Shown here piece by piece: positions 44,975 to 56,103 of a stretch of 64,000 nucleotides of DNA. The DNA is from Trifolium pratense (taxonomy: Eukaryota > Streptophyta > Magnoliopsida > Fabales > Fabaceae), in the NCBI RefSeq assembly GCF_020283565.1, contig NC_060064.1:14156337-14220336 (forward strand), read 5' to 3'. Below the pieces are notes generated by a model. It worked only from the letters and a program-made list of their open reading frames with translations. It made no database searches and was not told the origin of the DNA. Every line of letters begins with the position of its first letter. Positions within the stretch are counted from its first letter, which is position 1. Both the position numbers and the translations under genes were made by a program.

Positions 44975-45933
44975 CACCTCTACTACAATTATATGTTTAA
45001 CTATATATGATAGTTGCCACTCTATATATATAGATAGAGATGGATTGATTTTCATGCCTCAAAGAATTTATTTTTTTTTATTTGGACACTTTTGTTGTCC
45101 CTACCAATATAAGGGAAAATTAGATAATTTGTGACTTGTAAATAAATGTTGGTTGAAAAATGTTTTTTTTTTTTTTACTAATTAACATTGATCTAATGGA
45201 TTAATCCGCCCTAGCCCGTTCTGTTAGTAGGTTAATTAGGTGGGACGGAATGACTAGTGATGGCGGATTTTAAATTTTAACTTATTCTGTAAAATAAAAG
45301 GCGGGTTAAATAATTAGGTAATAATTAATTTTTATTTGAATTTTTATATTAAAAAACATAAATTTAGGAATGTAAAAGAAATTATAAATATAATAATAGT
45401 ATAATATGGAGGCTAGTTGGTGGAGAAGCAAGACAAATGGTCCATAATGAAACATGTTATTGAATGATGAAATTTATTAGATATAGTGATCAATGCACCA
45501 TTCACACAGATCATTTTACATTTTCTAGCTATTCTAACTCGGTCTGAGGCCCAAACTACTACATTGTTACGGATATGCTCCTATAATGTAACGGATATCT
45601 CTTAAGATTATTTGAATTGTAATGCTACGGCGGCATTTAACGGCATCAAAGTGTGACACTGAACGAGTGTGCATTGTCTCGGAACAGCCGGCTTTCAATG
45701 CGCCGATGGCTACGACGCTGCTCTATATAACGTGCTCTCCACACCACATACTAGTCCCTCCAATGGCAAAAAGGTCCAACACTTTAGGTAGAAATAACCT
45801 TTGTAAATTCCAATCAGACGGTTCATCGAGCGTTTGGGGAGATACATTAAAATTAACTCAAGGAGCAATGGAGCATAAACTTTGATTAAATCTATCCCTA
45901 GGTATCCATGTGACATTGAACGAGTTGCAATCT
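44975..45933. other. Intergenic before the gypsy element
   Basis: AT-rich with poly-T runs. At 45622-45885 the + strand is open for 87 codons without family resemblance; the sequence there has higher GC and may be a remnant of another element. No supported gene. Confidence 0.4.
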
Positions 45934-46386
45934 TGTTCTGGACTAGACTAATGCTAGTCCACCTAGACCCTCAAGAAGTCCACATGGCTTGCCCAACCAC
46001 CTCCATGTCAGCATGGCACAACCTCTCCACCAAGATAGGGTAAAATTACTACTCTACCCACTATCTAAGGGTAATATCTTGGCAGTCCCTCTTAATGGGC
46101 CTTGGCTAGTCCAGCCCACTAAGAGGACCTTTGGCCCAGAGCTGGGGGCTATAAATACTCTCCCTCTTGGGAGAGCAAGGTAGACACTATTCATTATTGC
46201 AATCACTCTCTCTCTCTAACTTCTCTCTAGTATCTCTTTTGCTCTCTACCCTTACTGACTTAGGCATCGGAGCACCTGCAGGTACAACCCCCCCCTCCGT
46301 GGATCATCTGCTCGGATTACTGCCTACCACCTGCTCAACGGACTTCCAGCTGGCCTTCTACCTGTTCTGATCAACAGTTAAGATCA
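45934..46386 (+). repeat. 5' LTR of the gypsy element
   Basis: TGTTCTGGACTAG...AGTTAAGATCA. A TATA box (CTATAAATA, 46149-46157) is followed by a CT-rich leader (TCACTCTCTCTCTC), the probable promoter for genomic RNA. By eye no difference from the 3' LTR. Confidence 0.95.
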
Positions 46387-46387
46387 G

Positions 46388-46403
46388 TGGCGCCGTCTGT
46401 GGG
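46388..46403 (+). promoter_or_regulatory. Primer-binding site
   Basis: TGGCGCCGTCTGTGGG starts two bases after the 5' LTR. Its first nine bases fit the 3' end of plant tRNA-Asp, but the rest does not, so the primer tRNA is uncertain. Confidence 0.7.
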
Positions 46404-46475
46404 AACCTGAGTTCTCCCCTTCTTTGTTTCGAGCAAGTAAACCAAAGAACAAAACCAATCAATCACTTTTTTATC

Positions 46476-49400
46476 ATGGCCAGTTCATCTCATTTCAACA
46501 ATGACGTTGAGGACGCTGCTCCTCCATCTTCTCCCCGTCTGTCTCCTGCTCTCATCACTGACCTCCAGGCCCTCCCCGAGTCTGACCCTAGAGACGGGCA
46601 GGATACTTCCTGGACCTCTGAGGATGGCGACCTGGTCGTCTTGACTGAGAAGCAGACAGGGAAGCGCCCCCAGTCCGAGCAGGGCAAATCAGCAGAGACC
46701 GACTTGTCCACTGCCTCAGTTACCAATGCTGAACTAGCAGCACTTATAGCTGCCCTAAAGCAAACCACCGAAGCTCTCCAGGGCCAGAATCGCCGAATGG
46801 ACGAGCAGAATATGAGACTTGATCGCTTGGAGAGGAACCAGCGATTCTCAAGGAATAACTCTCCCCCGAGGAGAGCTCCTACTTCTTCATCCCCTCCTCG
46901 TCAGGAAACTGTCAGACAACGACGACCTGCCCTTGAGAGGATCGAGCAACCTGGCAGAAAAAGAGACCATGTCTCCCCTCCCCGCGAGGGTATATCTTCC
47001 CCGAATGTGAAGAAAGGAAAGATTGTGGACCGAACACCTCCTCGTCGTCATTCTCCCCAGGGACTCAGCTTGATGACCAAACAAGGGCAGCCAGCTAGCC
47101 GCAGCCATCACACCGACCAATTCTCCAGGAGCCCAACTCCTGATCGTGAGGGCTCACCTCCCCTAAACTCACATGAGAGTGACGAGGATGATCCCCGCTG
47201 CCCTTTATCTCACGACATACTTCAAGCACCCGTTCCAAAGGGATGTGAGCGACCTCCTCCTCTCCCAGCTTACGATGGACTTTCTGACCCAGATGAACAC
47301 ATCGCATCAGTTAATGCTACCCTGAACTTCTTGAGGGTCAGTGGAGCAATTAGATGCAGAATATTTCCAACTACTCTGAGAAAGGGAGCTATGGCTTGGT
47401 ACCACAGCCTAGCTCCTCGTTCCATAACCTCATGGATGGATCTGTCCGACCAATTCCGCAGGCACTTCACTGCTTCCCGCAAGCAACCAAAGACCGAAGC
47501 AGTCCTGGACGCCATCTTCCAAGCTGATAATGAATCTCTCCGCAGTTTCATAGAAAGGTTCAACAAAGAAGCCGTCCAGGTAGAAACAACTGATGACATG
47601 AAGAAATACCTGCTCCAGAGGGGCCTTAGGCCAAACAGTGACTTTGCAAAAGCCGTTGGCATCGAAAAACCGCGCACCTTTGGCGACCTCCTTCTCAAAT
47701 CTCAACCCTACATCCAATATGAAGAGCAACAAGCTGCAGACGCTGCCCGTTATGGGCGAGCAGGAAACAGTCAACCTGCTCCTCGTTCGAATGCTGAACA
47801 GTCCAGCCGAGGAGGAGGAAGACGAAGAGGCGAAAGGCCTAGGGAACCCCGTGGACCTCCTAGCACGTTCAGCAACTATACTCCCCTCAGCAAATCCCAG
47901 GAAGAAATTTGGAAAGAGTGCAACTCAGCTGAGTTCACTAAAGCAGGAATTAAATTTCCAAGACAACAACCCACAAAGCCTGGCCAAGACAAGAGCAGGT
48001 ACTGCAAGTATCACAAAGGTTACGGCCATCTGACTGACGATTGCATACAACTTAAAGACGCCATTGAAATTCTGATTAGAAATGGGCAAATCAAACAATA
48101 CGTGAAGAGGGGCAATGCTCCCCGGGCAGAAGCTGCTGAGACCAGCAACACTGAAGAAGCTGCACCAGAAAGATCCGGGCACAAACCAGTTGCCCTTGCC
48201 ATCTCCAGAACTGAAGACTTCTTTGTCCCTGACTACTTGGACGACACCTATGTTGCCCCCACGCTGAGCAAATGGGACGCACTTGCCCACGCTATGGTTA
48301 TCTCTGGTGGAGGTTTTGACAAACAGACTGTGGGGTCCATCAAGAGAAAATTTGAGGAATTGATAGATGGCTCCTCCAACCTGAGCGCAACTCTAGATAA
48401 ACCGAAAGGGCAATCAAAGCCCTTAGCCTTCTACATGGAAGAGCTGCCCGGTGGAACTGCAAACTCCCAGATACCCCTGCTCATCAGAGTAGACATGGCA
48501 AACATGGACGTCCGCAGGGTACTGGTCGACCAAGGAAGCTCCTGTGATATCATGTATTCCCAACTTTTCAAAACTCTGCAACTAGATGAAACCTACCTCA
48601 CTCCTTATTTTGGATCTGATCTCTCCGGATTTAATGGAGCAACAACTAAGCCATGGGGCTATGTGGACCTACTAGTCACTGTTGGCTCTGAAGAAACTGC
48701 AAAAACTATCAAAGTGAAATTCCTGGTAGTAGACTGCCCTTCTCTCTACCAGTGCATCCTGGGCCGAACAGCTATTGCTGATTTAATGGCTGTCCCTTCA
48801 ACCGCCCACCTCAAGATGAAGTATTATACTCATAAAGGCCAAGTTGCAACACTGCACGGAGACATTGAAGCTGCAAGGAGAGTCTTCAATGCATCCTCCA
48901 AAGGAAATGAGTATATCGGGCAGCTCCCCGAGTCCAAGAAGTCCAAGGCAACAACTTCCCTGCCCTTGCCAGAAATTAGCTCCATTGACCTCGACAGCCG
49001 CTTTTCCAAACAGGAAAACATAGATGAGAAGAAGCTCCGCAAGGAGAAGAAGGAAGACGACGAGGCAAGCCAAGAGCACCGTCGTCCAGTTCCAGACGGC
49101 GAGTTCGAGCTGATGTCCTTCGGAGAAGACCCGAGCAGGGCAGTGAAGATTGGGACTGGGCTCCCCGAACTTGCTAGGAAGCAGCTTGAAGCCTGCTTAA
49201 AAGAAAATGCTGATCTGTTCGCCTGGCACGCTTCCGAGATGCCCGGCTTGGACCCCAACGTAGCATGTCACCAGCTGACTATTGATCCCACTGCACTTCC
49301 CATTGTGCAACGTAGGCGTAGGCAGTCTCCTGAGAAATCGGAGGCTGCAGAAAAATGTGTAAAAGACCTCCTAGAGGCAAATTTTATTTCGGAGGCCAGG

Positions 49401-52298
49401 TATACAACCTGGCTGTCCAACGTTGTACTCGTCAAAAAATCTAATGGAAAGTGGAGGATGTGTTGCGACTATACCGATCTTAACAGGGCTTGCCCTAAAG
49501 ACTCTTATCCCTTACCTTGCATTGATAGACTTGTTGATAATTCTTCTGGCTTTAAATTATTGTCTTTTATGGATGCTTATTCAGGTTATAACCAAATTCC
49601 AATGGCAGTAGCAGATAGAGAAAAAACAGCTTTCATGACCGAGTCGGGCAACTATTACTACAACGTAATGCCCTTCGGTCTCAAAAATGCAGGAGCTACA
49701 TACCAGCGAATGATGAACAAAGTCTTCCGAGGACAAATAGGAGACATGCTCGAGGTATACATGGACGACATGATCGTAAAATCCCCCGAGGAACTCGACC
49801 ATGTCGTGCACCTTCGAAAGGTGTTCGAGCAGGCCAGGAGATACAACATGAGATTCAACCCAGAGAAGTGCACCTTCGGGGTCCGAGCAGGTAAATTCCT
49901 GGGATTTTACCTAACCGAGCGAGGAATTGAAGCCAACCCTGACAAGTGCAGAGCTTTTGCCGAGCTCCCCACTCCGAGCGATAAGAAGTCCATACAAACT
50001 CTTAATGGAATGCTAACATCGCTTTCCAGATTTGTATCCAAATCAGCACAACATGCACTCCCCTTTTTCAAACTACTAAAGAAAGAAGCAGTCTTCGAAT
50101 GGACAGATGAATGCGAGCAAGCTCTCCAACATCTGAAAAAGGCCTTATCAGAGCCACCTGTCCTCTCACGACCAAGTGACGAGGAGGTATTATACCTGTA
50201 CCTTTCCGTCGCCTCAGAGGCTGTAAGTGCAGCTCTTATTCGTGAGACAAACGAAGGGCAGAAACCAGTATACTTTACAAGCAAAGCCTTGCAGGGTCCT
50301 GAACTAAGGTACCAGCAAATTGAAAAAATAGCCCTTGCACTAGTTTATGCTGCAAGGAGACTAAGACATTATTTCTTGGCCCATACAATTGTGGTCCGAA
50401 CAGACCAACCAATCAAATCTTTGCTTGGCCGACCAGATATGGCGGGCAGGATGCTCAAATGGTCCCTCGAGCTCTCAGAATTCGACATTCGTTACGAGAG
50501 CAGAAAAGCTCTAAAAGCCCAAGTCCTAGCTGACTTCGTCGCAGAGATGACGAGCTCCTCCCCTGCAGTGGACGGAGCAGATAAATGGACAATCTTTGTA
50601 GACGGAGCATCAAGCGCTACAGGAGCAGGTGCAGGCATCATTCTTGAAAATGAGAATGGCTTACTAATCGAGGTCTCCCTAGCACTATCCTTCCCAACTT
50701 CGAACAACCAAGCAGAGTATGAAGCATTCCTCGCTGGACTACGTTTGGTCGAGGACTTGCAAGCCAAGGAGATAAAAATCTACACAGACTCGCAACTGGT
50801 CGCCTCACAGGTGCTAGGAGAGTATCAGACCAAGAATGATAACCTCTCTGAATACCTAGTGCTAGTAAAGGAAAAGATCACCAAGTTCAACTCTGTTGAA
50901 ATATTACATGTTCCCCGCGAGCATAACAAAAGGGCAGACATCCTGTCTAAGCTGGCAAGCACAAAAAGGAAGGGCGGAAACAAATCTGTCATCCAGGAGA
51001 TACTCCCTCGTCCAAGCATAGAAAAACCAAGCAAGGTTGTGGACATAAACGTCATTGGCGACAAAGACTGCTGGATGACTCCAGTATACAACTTCCTCGA
51101 GCACGGAACTCTCCCTGACGACCAGAAACAAGCAGCTATAGTCAGACGAAGAGCCTGCTCCTATGTCATCCTTGATGGAAAACTATACAGGAGAGGATTT
51201 TCCATTCCTCTCCTAAAATGTGTGGACGAGGACACAGCAGATTACATCCTGCGCGAAGTCCATGAGGGCATTAACGCCCAACACTTGGGAGGAAGGTCAC
51301 TTGCCAGGAAAGCTCTACGAGCAGGGTACTATTGGCCTACTATGCAACAGGACGCCAAAGACCACGTAAAAAAATGTGACAAATGCCAAAGGCATGGGGA
51401 TATGCACTTAGCTCCCCCTCGAGAACTAAAATCTTTGTCTTCCCCCTGGCCCTTCGCCTGGTGGGGCATGGACTTACTTGGTCCTTTTACCAAAGGACTT
51501 TATCAAAACCGCTACCTAATAGTAGCAGTGGACTACTTCACAAAGTGGGTGGAAGCCGAACCCCTCTCCGACATCACATCACTCAGAGTCCTGCGCTTCT
51601 TCAAAAGAAATGTGCTAGCTAGATTCGGAATACCACAGGTGGTAGTCACAGACAACGGAACACAGTTTACAGACAAAGATTTTCAAGCATTCCTTGTTGC
51701 CCTGGGCACCAAGCAGCACTTCACATCGGTCGAGCACCCCCAAACCAACGGGCAAGCTGAAGCAGCCAATAAAGTAATCCTGAGAGGGTTACGAAGAAGA
51801 CTCGACCAAAACAAAAAGAAATGGGTCGAAGAGCTTGACAATGTACTCTGGGCCTATCGAACAACCCCACACTCCACAACTGGAGAGACCCCCTTCCGAA
51901 TGGTATATGGAACGGAGGCAGTTATCCCCGTAGAGATTGGGGAACCATCTCGTCGGACTGAGCAGCCTCTTGACGAGGAGCAAAATGACGAAGCACTTCG
52001 AGAGGAGCTTGACCTCGTCGAAGAAATTCGAACAGGAGCCTCTTTAAAGGAGGCCACCCTGAAGCAGAAAATAGCTGCCCGTCATGACACCAAAGTCATC
52101 AAAAGGGAATTCGAGGTGGGCAGCCTCGTCCTAAGACGCAACGCAGACTCCCAGGATGGCAAACTTGCACCCAATTGGGAAGGACCATACCGCGTCATTG
52201 ACAAAACAGAAAATGGTGCATACTATCTCGAGGACCTTCGAGGAAAGAAACTTCCTCGACCTTGGAATGCCCAGAAATTGAAACAATATTACAGCTAA
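46476..52298 (+). CDS. Gag-Pol polyprotein of Tat-type gypsy element
   Basis: One uninterrupted frame of 1940 codons. Gag occupies roughly residues 1-560: a disordered, Pro/Arg/Ser-rich N-terminus, a retrotransposon gag core near 240-400 (CPLSHDILQAPVPKG, MAWYHSLAP), and the zinc-binding-like CKYHKGYGHLTDDC near 510. Protease has VDQGSSCDIMY near 682. Reverse transcriptase runs about 950-1150 with VLVKKSNGKWRMCCDY, FGLKNAGATYQRMM and YMDD at 1095. A first RNase H follows, then a second, KWTIFVDGASS (about 1370-1500) with NNQAEYEAF, YTDSQL and HNKRAD. Integrase (about 1590-1900) has HHCC (HEGINAQH, CDKC) and a DDE core (MDLLGPF, TDNGTQF, NGQAEAAN). No chromodomain. No frameshift between gag and pol, so separate products would need proteolysis. 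Confidence 0.97.
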   Translation: MASSSHFNNDVEDAAPPSSPRLSPALITDLQALPESDPRDGQDTSWTSEDGDLVVLTEKQTGKRPQSEQGKSAETDLSTASVTNAELAALIAALKQTTEALQGQNRRMDEQNMRLDRLERNQRFSRNNSPPRRAPTSSSPPRQETVRQRRPALERIEQPGRKRDHVSPPREGISSPNVKKGKIVDRTPPRRHSPQGLSLMTKQGQPASRSHHTDQFSRSPTPDREGSPPLNSHESDEDDPRCPLSHDILQAPVPKGCERPPPLPAYDGLSDPDEHIASVNATLNFLRVSGAIRCRIFPTTLRKGAMAWYHSLAPRSITSWMDLSDQFRRHFTASRKQPKTEAVLDAIFQADNESLRSFIERFNKEAVQVETTDDMKKYLLQRGLRPNSDFAKAVGIEKPRTFGDLLLKSQPYIQYEEQQAADAARYGRAGNSQPAPRSNAEQSSRGGGRRRGERPREPRGPPSTFSNYTPLSKSQEEIWKECNSAEFTKAGIKFPRQQPTKPGQDKSRYCKYHKGYGHLTDDCIQLKDAIEILIRNGQIKQYVKRGNAPRAEAAETSNTEEAAPERSGHKPVALAISRTEDFFVPDYLDDTYVAPTLSKWDALAHAMVISGGGFDKQTVGSIKRKFEELIDGSSNLSATLDKPKGQSKPLAFYMEELPGGTANSQIPLLIRVDMANMDVRRVLVDQGSSCDIMYSQLFKTLQLDETYLTPYFGSDLSGFNGATTKPWGYVDLLVTVGSEETAKTIKVKFLVVDCPSLYQCILGRTAIADLMAVPSTAHLKMKYYTHKGQVATLHGDIEAARRVFNASSKGNEYIGQLPESKKSKATTSLPLPEISSIDLDSRFSKQENIDEKKLRKEKKEDDEASQEHRRPVPDGEFELMSFGEDPSRAVKIGTGLPELARKQLEACLKENADLFAWHASEMPGLDPNVACHQLTIDPTALPIVQRRRRQSPEKSEAAEKCVKDLLEANFISEARYTTWLSNVVLVKKSNGKWRMCCDYTDLNRACPKDSYPLPCIDRLVDNSSGFKLLSFMDAYSGYNQIPMAVADREKTAFMTESGNYYYNVMPFGLKNAGATYQRMMNKVFRGQIGDMLEVYMDDMIVKSPEELDHVVHLRKVFEQARRYNMRFNPEKCTFGVRAGKFLGFYLTERGIEANPDKCRAFAELPTPSDKKSIQTLNGMLTSLSRFVSKSAQHALPFFKLLKKEAVFEWTDECEQALQHLKKALSEPPVLSRPSDEEVLYLYLSVASEAVSAALIRETNEGQKPVYFTSKALQGPELRYQQIEKIALALVYAARRLRHYFLAHTIVVRTDQPIKSLLGRPDMAGRMLKWSLELSEFDIRYESRKALKAQVLADFVAEMTSSSPAVDGADKWTIFVDGASSATGAGAGIILENENGLLIEVSLALSFPTSNNQAEYEAFLAGLRLVEDLQAKEIKIYTDSQLVASQVLGEYQTKNDNLSEYLVLVKEKITKFNSVEILHVPREHNKRADILSKLASTKRKGGNKSVIQEILPRPSIEKPSKVVDINVIGDKDCWMTPVYNFLEHGTLPDDQKQAAIVRRRACSYVILDGKLYRRGFSIPLLKCVDEDTADYILREVHEGINAQHLGGRSLARKALRAGYYWPTMQQDAKDHVKKCDKCQRHGDMHLAPPRELKSLSSPWPFAWWGMDLLGPFTKGLYQNRYLIVAVDYFTKWVEAEPLSDITSLRVLRFFKRNVLARFGIPQVVVTDNGTQFTDKDFQAFLVALGTKQHFTSVEHPQTNGQAEAANKVILRGLRRRLDQNKKKWVEELDNVLWAYRTTPHSTTGETPFRMVYGTEAVIPVEIGEPSRRTEQPLDEEQNDEALREELDLVEEIRTGASLKEATLKQKIAARHDTKVIKREFEVGSLVLRRNADSQDGKLAPNWEGPYRVIDKTENGAYYLEDLRGKKLPRPWNAQKLKQYYS

Positions 52299-52796
52299 GT
52301 TATTGCCACACTAAAAGGCTGCTTGCACTTCAGAACACAACGAATCGAGCACCTTAAACAACGGAGGGCACCATGGCACACGTGCTCATCTAAAAACCAT
52401 AGCAGGGGAACTAATTCACCATAAGGGAAATGGAACTCCTGCTAGACGAGGATAACTCTCGAAACGAGCCCATCGTCCCCGTGCCACGACCTAGCACCCA
52501 GCTCGCGATGGGAGGTTCAGGTTGCGAAGAAGGGTACACTAGCGTGCTTGTATTCGCGTAACTTAGAAACAACTCTAAGTGCTTATACAGTTCCCCAAAC
52601 TGTTTAAGTCAAAACAGAGGAGACTACCCTCAATAAAACATGCTCAGTATCAAGCAGGGGAAACCCCCCGGCAAAATAACAACGAGCGCAGCATTCATAC
52701 ATGCAAAAATATGATAAGTATACAAAACAGGCAAAACTTAGCACACCAACTTGCTCGAATGAGCATACCAGCACGCCCAGACGAGCACCTCAATAA

Positions 52797-53131
52797 CGGG
52801 GAGATAAGCTCCCCGGCACGAAGTTTAAACAACGAAATTTCGTTAAGTTAAAAATGGGGACAAGCTCCCCGGCTCAGATTTTGAGCAAGAAACTAGCATA
52901 AAATTTGGCTAAAGGTAGGGACCAGACCTCCCCAGTTGGAATTTCAAACAACGAAATTTCCTCAAAATTTTCTAAGTTAAAAAGACGGGGAGGCTCCCCG
53001 GTTGGAATTTTAAACAACGAAATTCCGTAAAAATTTTCTAAGTTAAAAAGACGGGGAGGCTCCCCGGTTGGAATTTTAAACAACGAAATTCCGTAAAAAT
53101 TTTCTAAGTTAAAAAGACGGGGAGGCTCCCC
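52797..53131. repeat. GGGGAG...CTCCCC hairpin repeats, 3' of antisense gene
   Basis: Five self-complementary copies: 52797 (CGGGGAGATAAGCTCCCCG), 52856 (GGGGACAAGCTCCCC) and three GGGGAGGCTCCCC at about 52987, 53052 and 53118. The last three are in a tandem repeat of about 66 bases together with GGTTGGAATTTTAAACAACG and a TTTCTAAGTTAAAAAGAC tail. Confidence 0.9.
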
Positions 53132-53429
53132 GGTTGGAATTTTGAACAACGAAAATTTGGTAAAATTTTCTAAGTTAAGAAAGGAGGAAACATACACGCG
53201 AGCAGAAAATGTAAACATACACGCGAGCAGAAAATGTAAACATACATGCGAGCAGATATAGACGAGCAGTTATAAACAAGCATAGATAATAAAACGGGCA
53301 CCTGCCCGGAATTGTCATAAAAATAAAAAACGGGGACAAAAGCCCACTTGTTTCAATATTACAAACCATGGCTCAAAGGCCCCAAAATTCAAAAGGACAA
53401 AATAAATTACAATAGAAGGCCGGGGACAT

Positions 53430-55438
53430 CTACTCCTCGCACCTATCTTCCTGCTCGTGCCCATCACCCTCCTCATCCTCTTCGCGCGCCACCTCAGCAT
53501 CATCCTCCTCTTCATCAGAGTCGACCAGGCCAGCCGGGACAACAATCTGGCCATCCTTGACCTGCCCGTTGACATGCATTCCCCGGGTCACCAACTCCAC
53601 CTCAGGATTAAGGCACTTGATTTGCTGCACAGCATTCTCAAAGGCGTACTCGGTGCCCTCCACAAAATCATGGGACAGTTGGGCAATCACCTTGACCAAG
53701 TCTGCCCGGGTGGTCAACCCCTCAGCAGCCTTGTGCTCGTCTTCGCCCGGAGCCATGGCAGCATTAAGCCTTTCAATCTCAACCCGAGCAGCTTCCAATT
53801 CCTCTCCCCTTTTGCGGTGCTCGTCCAGCTGGTCACCCCAGTGTTGTTGCTTCTCCTTGAGGTCATCCACAACAATTTTTAGCTGGTTGATCCGACCTTT
53901 GGCCCGCTCGTTCCTGGCCTGGGCGGTGTTCAGCTGCTCGATTAAGGATTCTCGCTCGTCACCAAGAACAAGGGAGCTCGAAATCATTCGCACCACAGCA
54001 GCCATGTCACGAGCATGCTGCTCCTTACGAACCTCAGGCTCTTGGTTGAGAATAGCAGCCCTTTCAGCTTCAAAAACCTCCGGAGGATACTTCTCAAAAA
54101 ATTTGTCCACGGTAAAGCACCGAGGAACTGGAAACTTGCTGCATGCACCCATGCCCGTCTCCTCAGCCGGGGAATCTTCTTCTCTTATCCTCTTTGCTGG
54201 AGGAGGCCGGGGAGCTGAGGATGGGGTGCCCGCCGAGGTCCCAATAACCTGCACGGAGGGGGTCCCCGGTCTCACTTCCTGCGAAGCTCTGGCAACAGCC
54301 TTCTTCTTTCCTCGGCCAGACCTGCTCGCCTTCTCATCCTGCTTGGCCTTCAGCATGCGCTCGGCAATGGTTTCCATTTCGTCTGCAAATAAAAGACGAG
54401 CACGTTAGTAAAAAACGAGGAATGCACACAATAATAGCAGAAATTTTTCTAAGTTAAAAAGAAAGGTGAAATACCCAAACAAAGTTTAACCTCCCCGGCA
54501 TTTCTGCACTTGAGGAGGGTCCTAGTATTAATAAAGCGGGGAGAAGCCTTAGGCTCCCCGTGTTCATCTCTTATGGTAACTCCCTTACGAGTCGTCCAGA
54601 CCCCGGGAGTAAAACCATCCACAAAAGCCTTCAAACTTTCGAAGGCAGCCATGTCCTCGGGAGACAAGTCTGCGTCCCCGGTTGTATATTCCTTAGGCTC
54701 CTTCAAGAAATGGGTGTACGACCAGCTTAACGGGAACTTAGGGACTGCCCGGACTATAACTTGCCCGCTGGCATCCTTACGGGCAACACCTTGCTCGTCC
54801 CTATCTTCCTCCAGCTCCAATAAACTCTCCCGGGCAGATGAAGACTCTGGCCGGACGACGAAGTACCTCTCCTTGAAATCCTTAACAGAATCTACGAACA
54901 TCTTGAATAATTTAACATCCTCGTGATGCTTTAATGAAACCCAATTCTGACGAGGTGCTCGCCCAACCTCCCTCGTCGGCTTACGCTGAATCTTGAAGAT
55001 TCTAAAGAAAAGGGGAAGAGTGGGAAGAACGCCTTTATACGTACAGAGGTTCTCGAATCCCATAATAAAAGACCACGAGTTTGGATGCAGCTGCGACGGA
55101 GCCACCTGCAAGGCTTTAAGCACGCTGGCCGCAAAGGGGCTGAACGGCAGCCTGAGCCCCATCTCCTTAAAAACAAATTCGTACATAGCGAAACCATGCC
55201 CGTCAAAAGACGAGCACACCCGTTCACCCTCCCCGGGTATACGGGTCGACCAATTTTGAAGCCCGTCCACTCTCTGCTGCTCGACGGTCATATATAATCT
55301 TGGATCCTGGGAACTAAGCGCCGAAGCTATTCCCCGGGGTTCTGGAGCAACCCAATCCAGCGCAGGATCGGTTATGCAGTCGACCAATGTATACTTCTCC
55401 GCACCCTGGCTTTCCACAACCTCCTCGGACTCTGACAT
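53430..55438 (-). CDS. Antisense extra gene of the gypsy element (aORF), spliced
   Basis: Two exons on the - strand, 54475-55438 and 53430-54382, joined across a 92-base intron (donor TTGG/GTATTT, acceptor TTTTATTTGCAG) give one frame of 638 aa (1917 bases). Exon 1 starts MSESEEVV and holds a conserved region (GLRLPFSPFAASVLKAL, APSQLHPNSWSFIMGFE, LPTLPLFFRIFKIQRK) like the plant putative gypsy-type transposon domain (PF04195). Exon 2 begins DEMETIAERMLKAKQDEK, has a basic patch (SGRGKKKAVARA), a long coiled coil (about residues 440-540) and an acidic tail (DSDEEEDDAEVAREEDEE). The molecular role is unknown; extra antisense ORFs are known in Tat-lineage elements. It has its own TATA box and probable 5'UTR intron, so it is a transcription unit independent of gag-pol. 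Confidence 0.85.
54383..54474 (-). other. Coding intron of the antisense gene
   Basis: 92 bases, GTATTT...TTTGCAG, AT-rich, phase 1. Without splicing exon 1 runs two codons further and ends (FFLT, stop). The GT four codons upstream (GAG/GTTAAA) would not restore the frame. Confidence 0.75.
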
Positions 55439-55447
55439 TTGAGCAAC

Positions 55448-55984
55448 CTGAAATGCAGCAAAAACAAAGTGAATTCGATGATCAAATCCACCCTTTCACC
55501 GCAATTCAAGTGAAAGGGCGCAGGATAGGACGAGGACGCTGTCCCCGACCAAAGCCCTTTTCAAATGGCAATCAAAATCGTTTCCGAGGAGGATAAGGCA
55601 AATAAAGACGGGGAGATAAGCTCCCCGGCATGAAATTTAAACAGCAAATTTCATGCAAAACTATCCAAAGTTTCAAACGGGGAGATAGGCTCCCCGTCAC
55701 CTAAACAAACTATCCAAAGTTTCAAACGGGGAGATAGGCTCCCCGGCTCTTAATAAACTATCCAAAGTTTGAAACGGGGAGATAGGCTCCCCGTCACTAG
55801 TTGTCTAACTTAGAGTTTCAAAAGGGAGGAAAGCTCCCCGACACTAAATTCATAGTGTGCCCGACACGTTCATCGTAAAATTCATAGATTCATAGCAATC
55901 TCCATGCGAATTTCCAGAAAAACGCCCAAAACAGGGCAGAAATAACAAGAAATGGATCTAAACAAGAAATATAAGAGGAATTAC
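55448..55984 (-). other. Probable 5'UTR intron of the antisense gene
   Basis: Donor CTCAAG/GTAATT and acceptor GCTGCATTTCAG/GTTG, nine bases before the ATG. It contains the second set of GGGGAG...CTCCCC repeats. Confidence 0.55.
55609..55850. repeat. GGGGAGATAGGCTCCCC hairpin repeats, 5' of antisense gene
   Basis: Four copies of CGGGGAGATA(A/G)GCTCCCCG at about 55609, 55678, 55727 and 55775, spaced 48-69 bases with an ACTATCCAAAGTTT spacer, and a fifth, weaker copy at about 55822. Same core as the repeats at 52797-53131. Confidence 0.9.
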
Positions 55985-56103
55985 CTTGAGTATGAAGAAA
56001 ATCTGAAGAGCGATTTGACTAGTAAGTTGAAACTTCAGAGAGAATACCCAGAGCTTCAATTGAGGAGAGAGAGTGAAAAGTAAAAATGAAATTCACTCTC
56101 CCC

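Noticed and set aside
45622..45885. An 87-codon + strand frame before the gypsy element
   Set aside because: No recognisable domain, no promoter, and no homologue I can name. Left as unassigned intergenic sequence.
45989..46370. Two short + strand frames in the LTR, repeated at 56709-57090
   Set aside because: They are in both LTRs, overlap the TATA box and leader, and have no family resemblance.
46490..52057. Many antisense and frame-shifted open frames across gag-pol
   Set aside because: Shadows of the GC-richer coding frame; none has family motifs, introns or promoter signals, unlike the real antisense gene at 53430-55438.
53557..54408. 283-codon + strand open frame opposite the antisense gene's second exon
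   Set aside because: Ser- and Leu-rich mirror of the coiled-coil exon. The - strand frame has a start, intron and domain continuity; the + strand frame has none.
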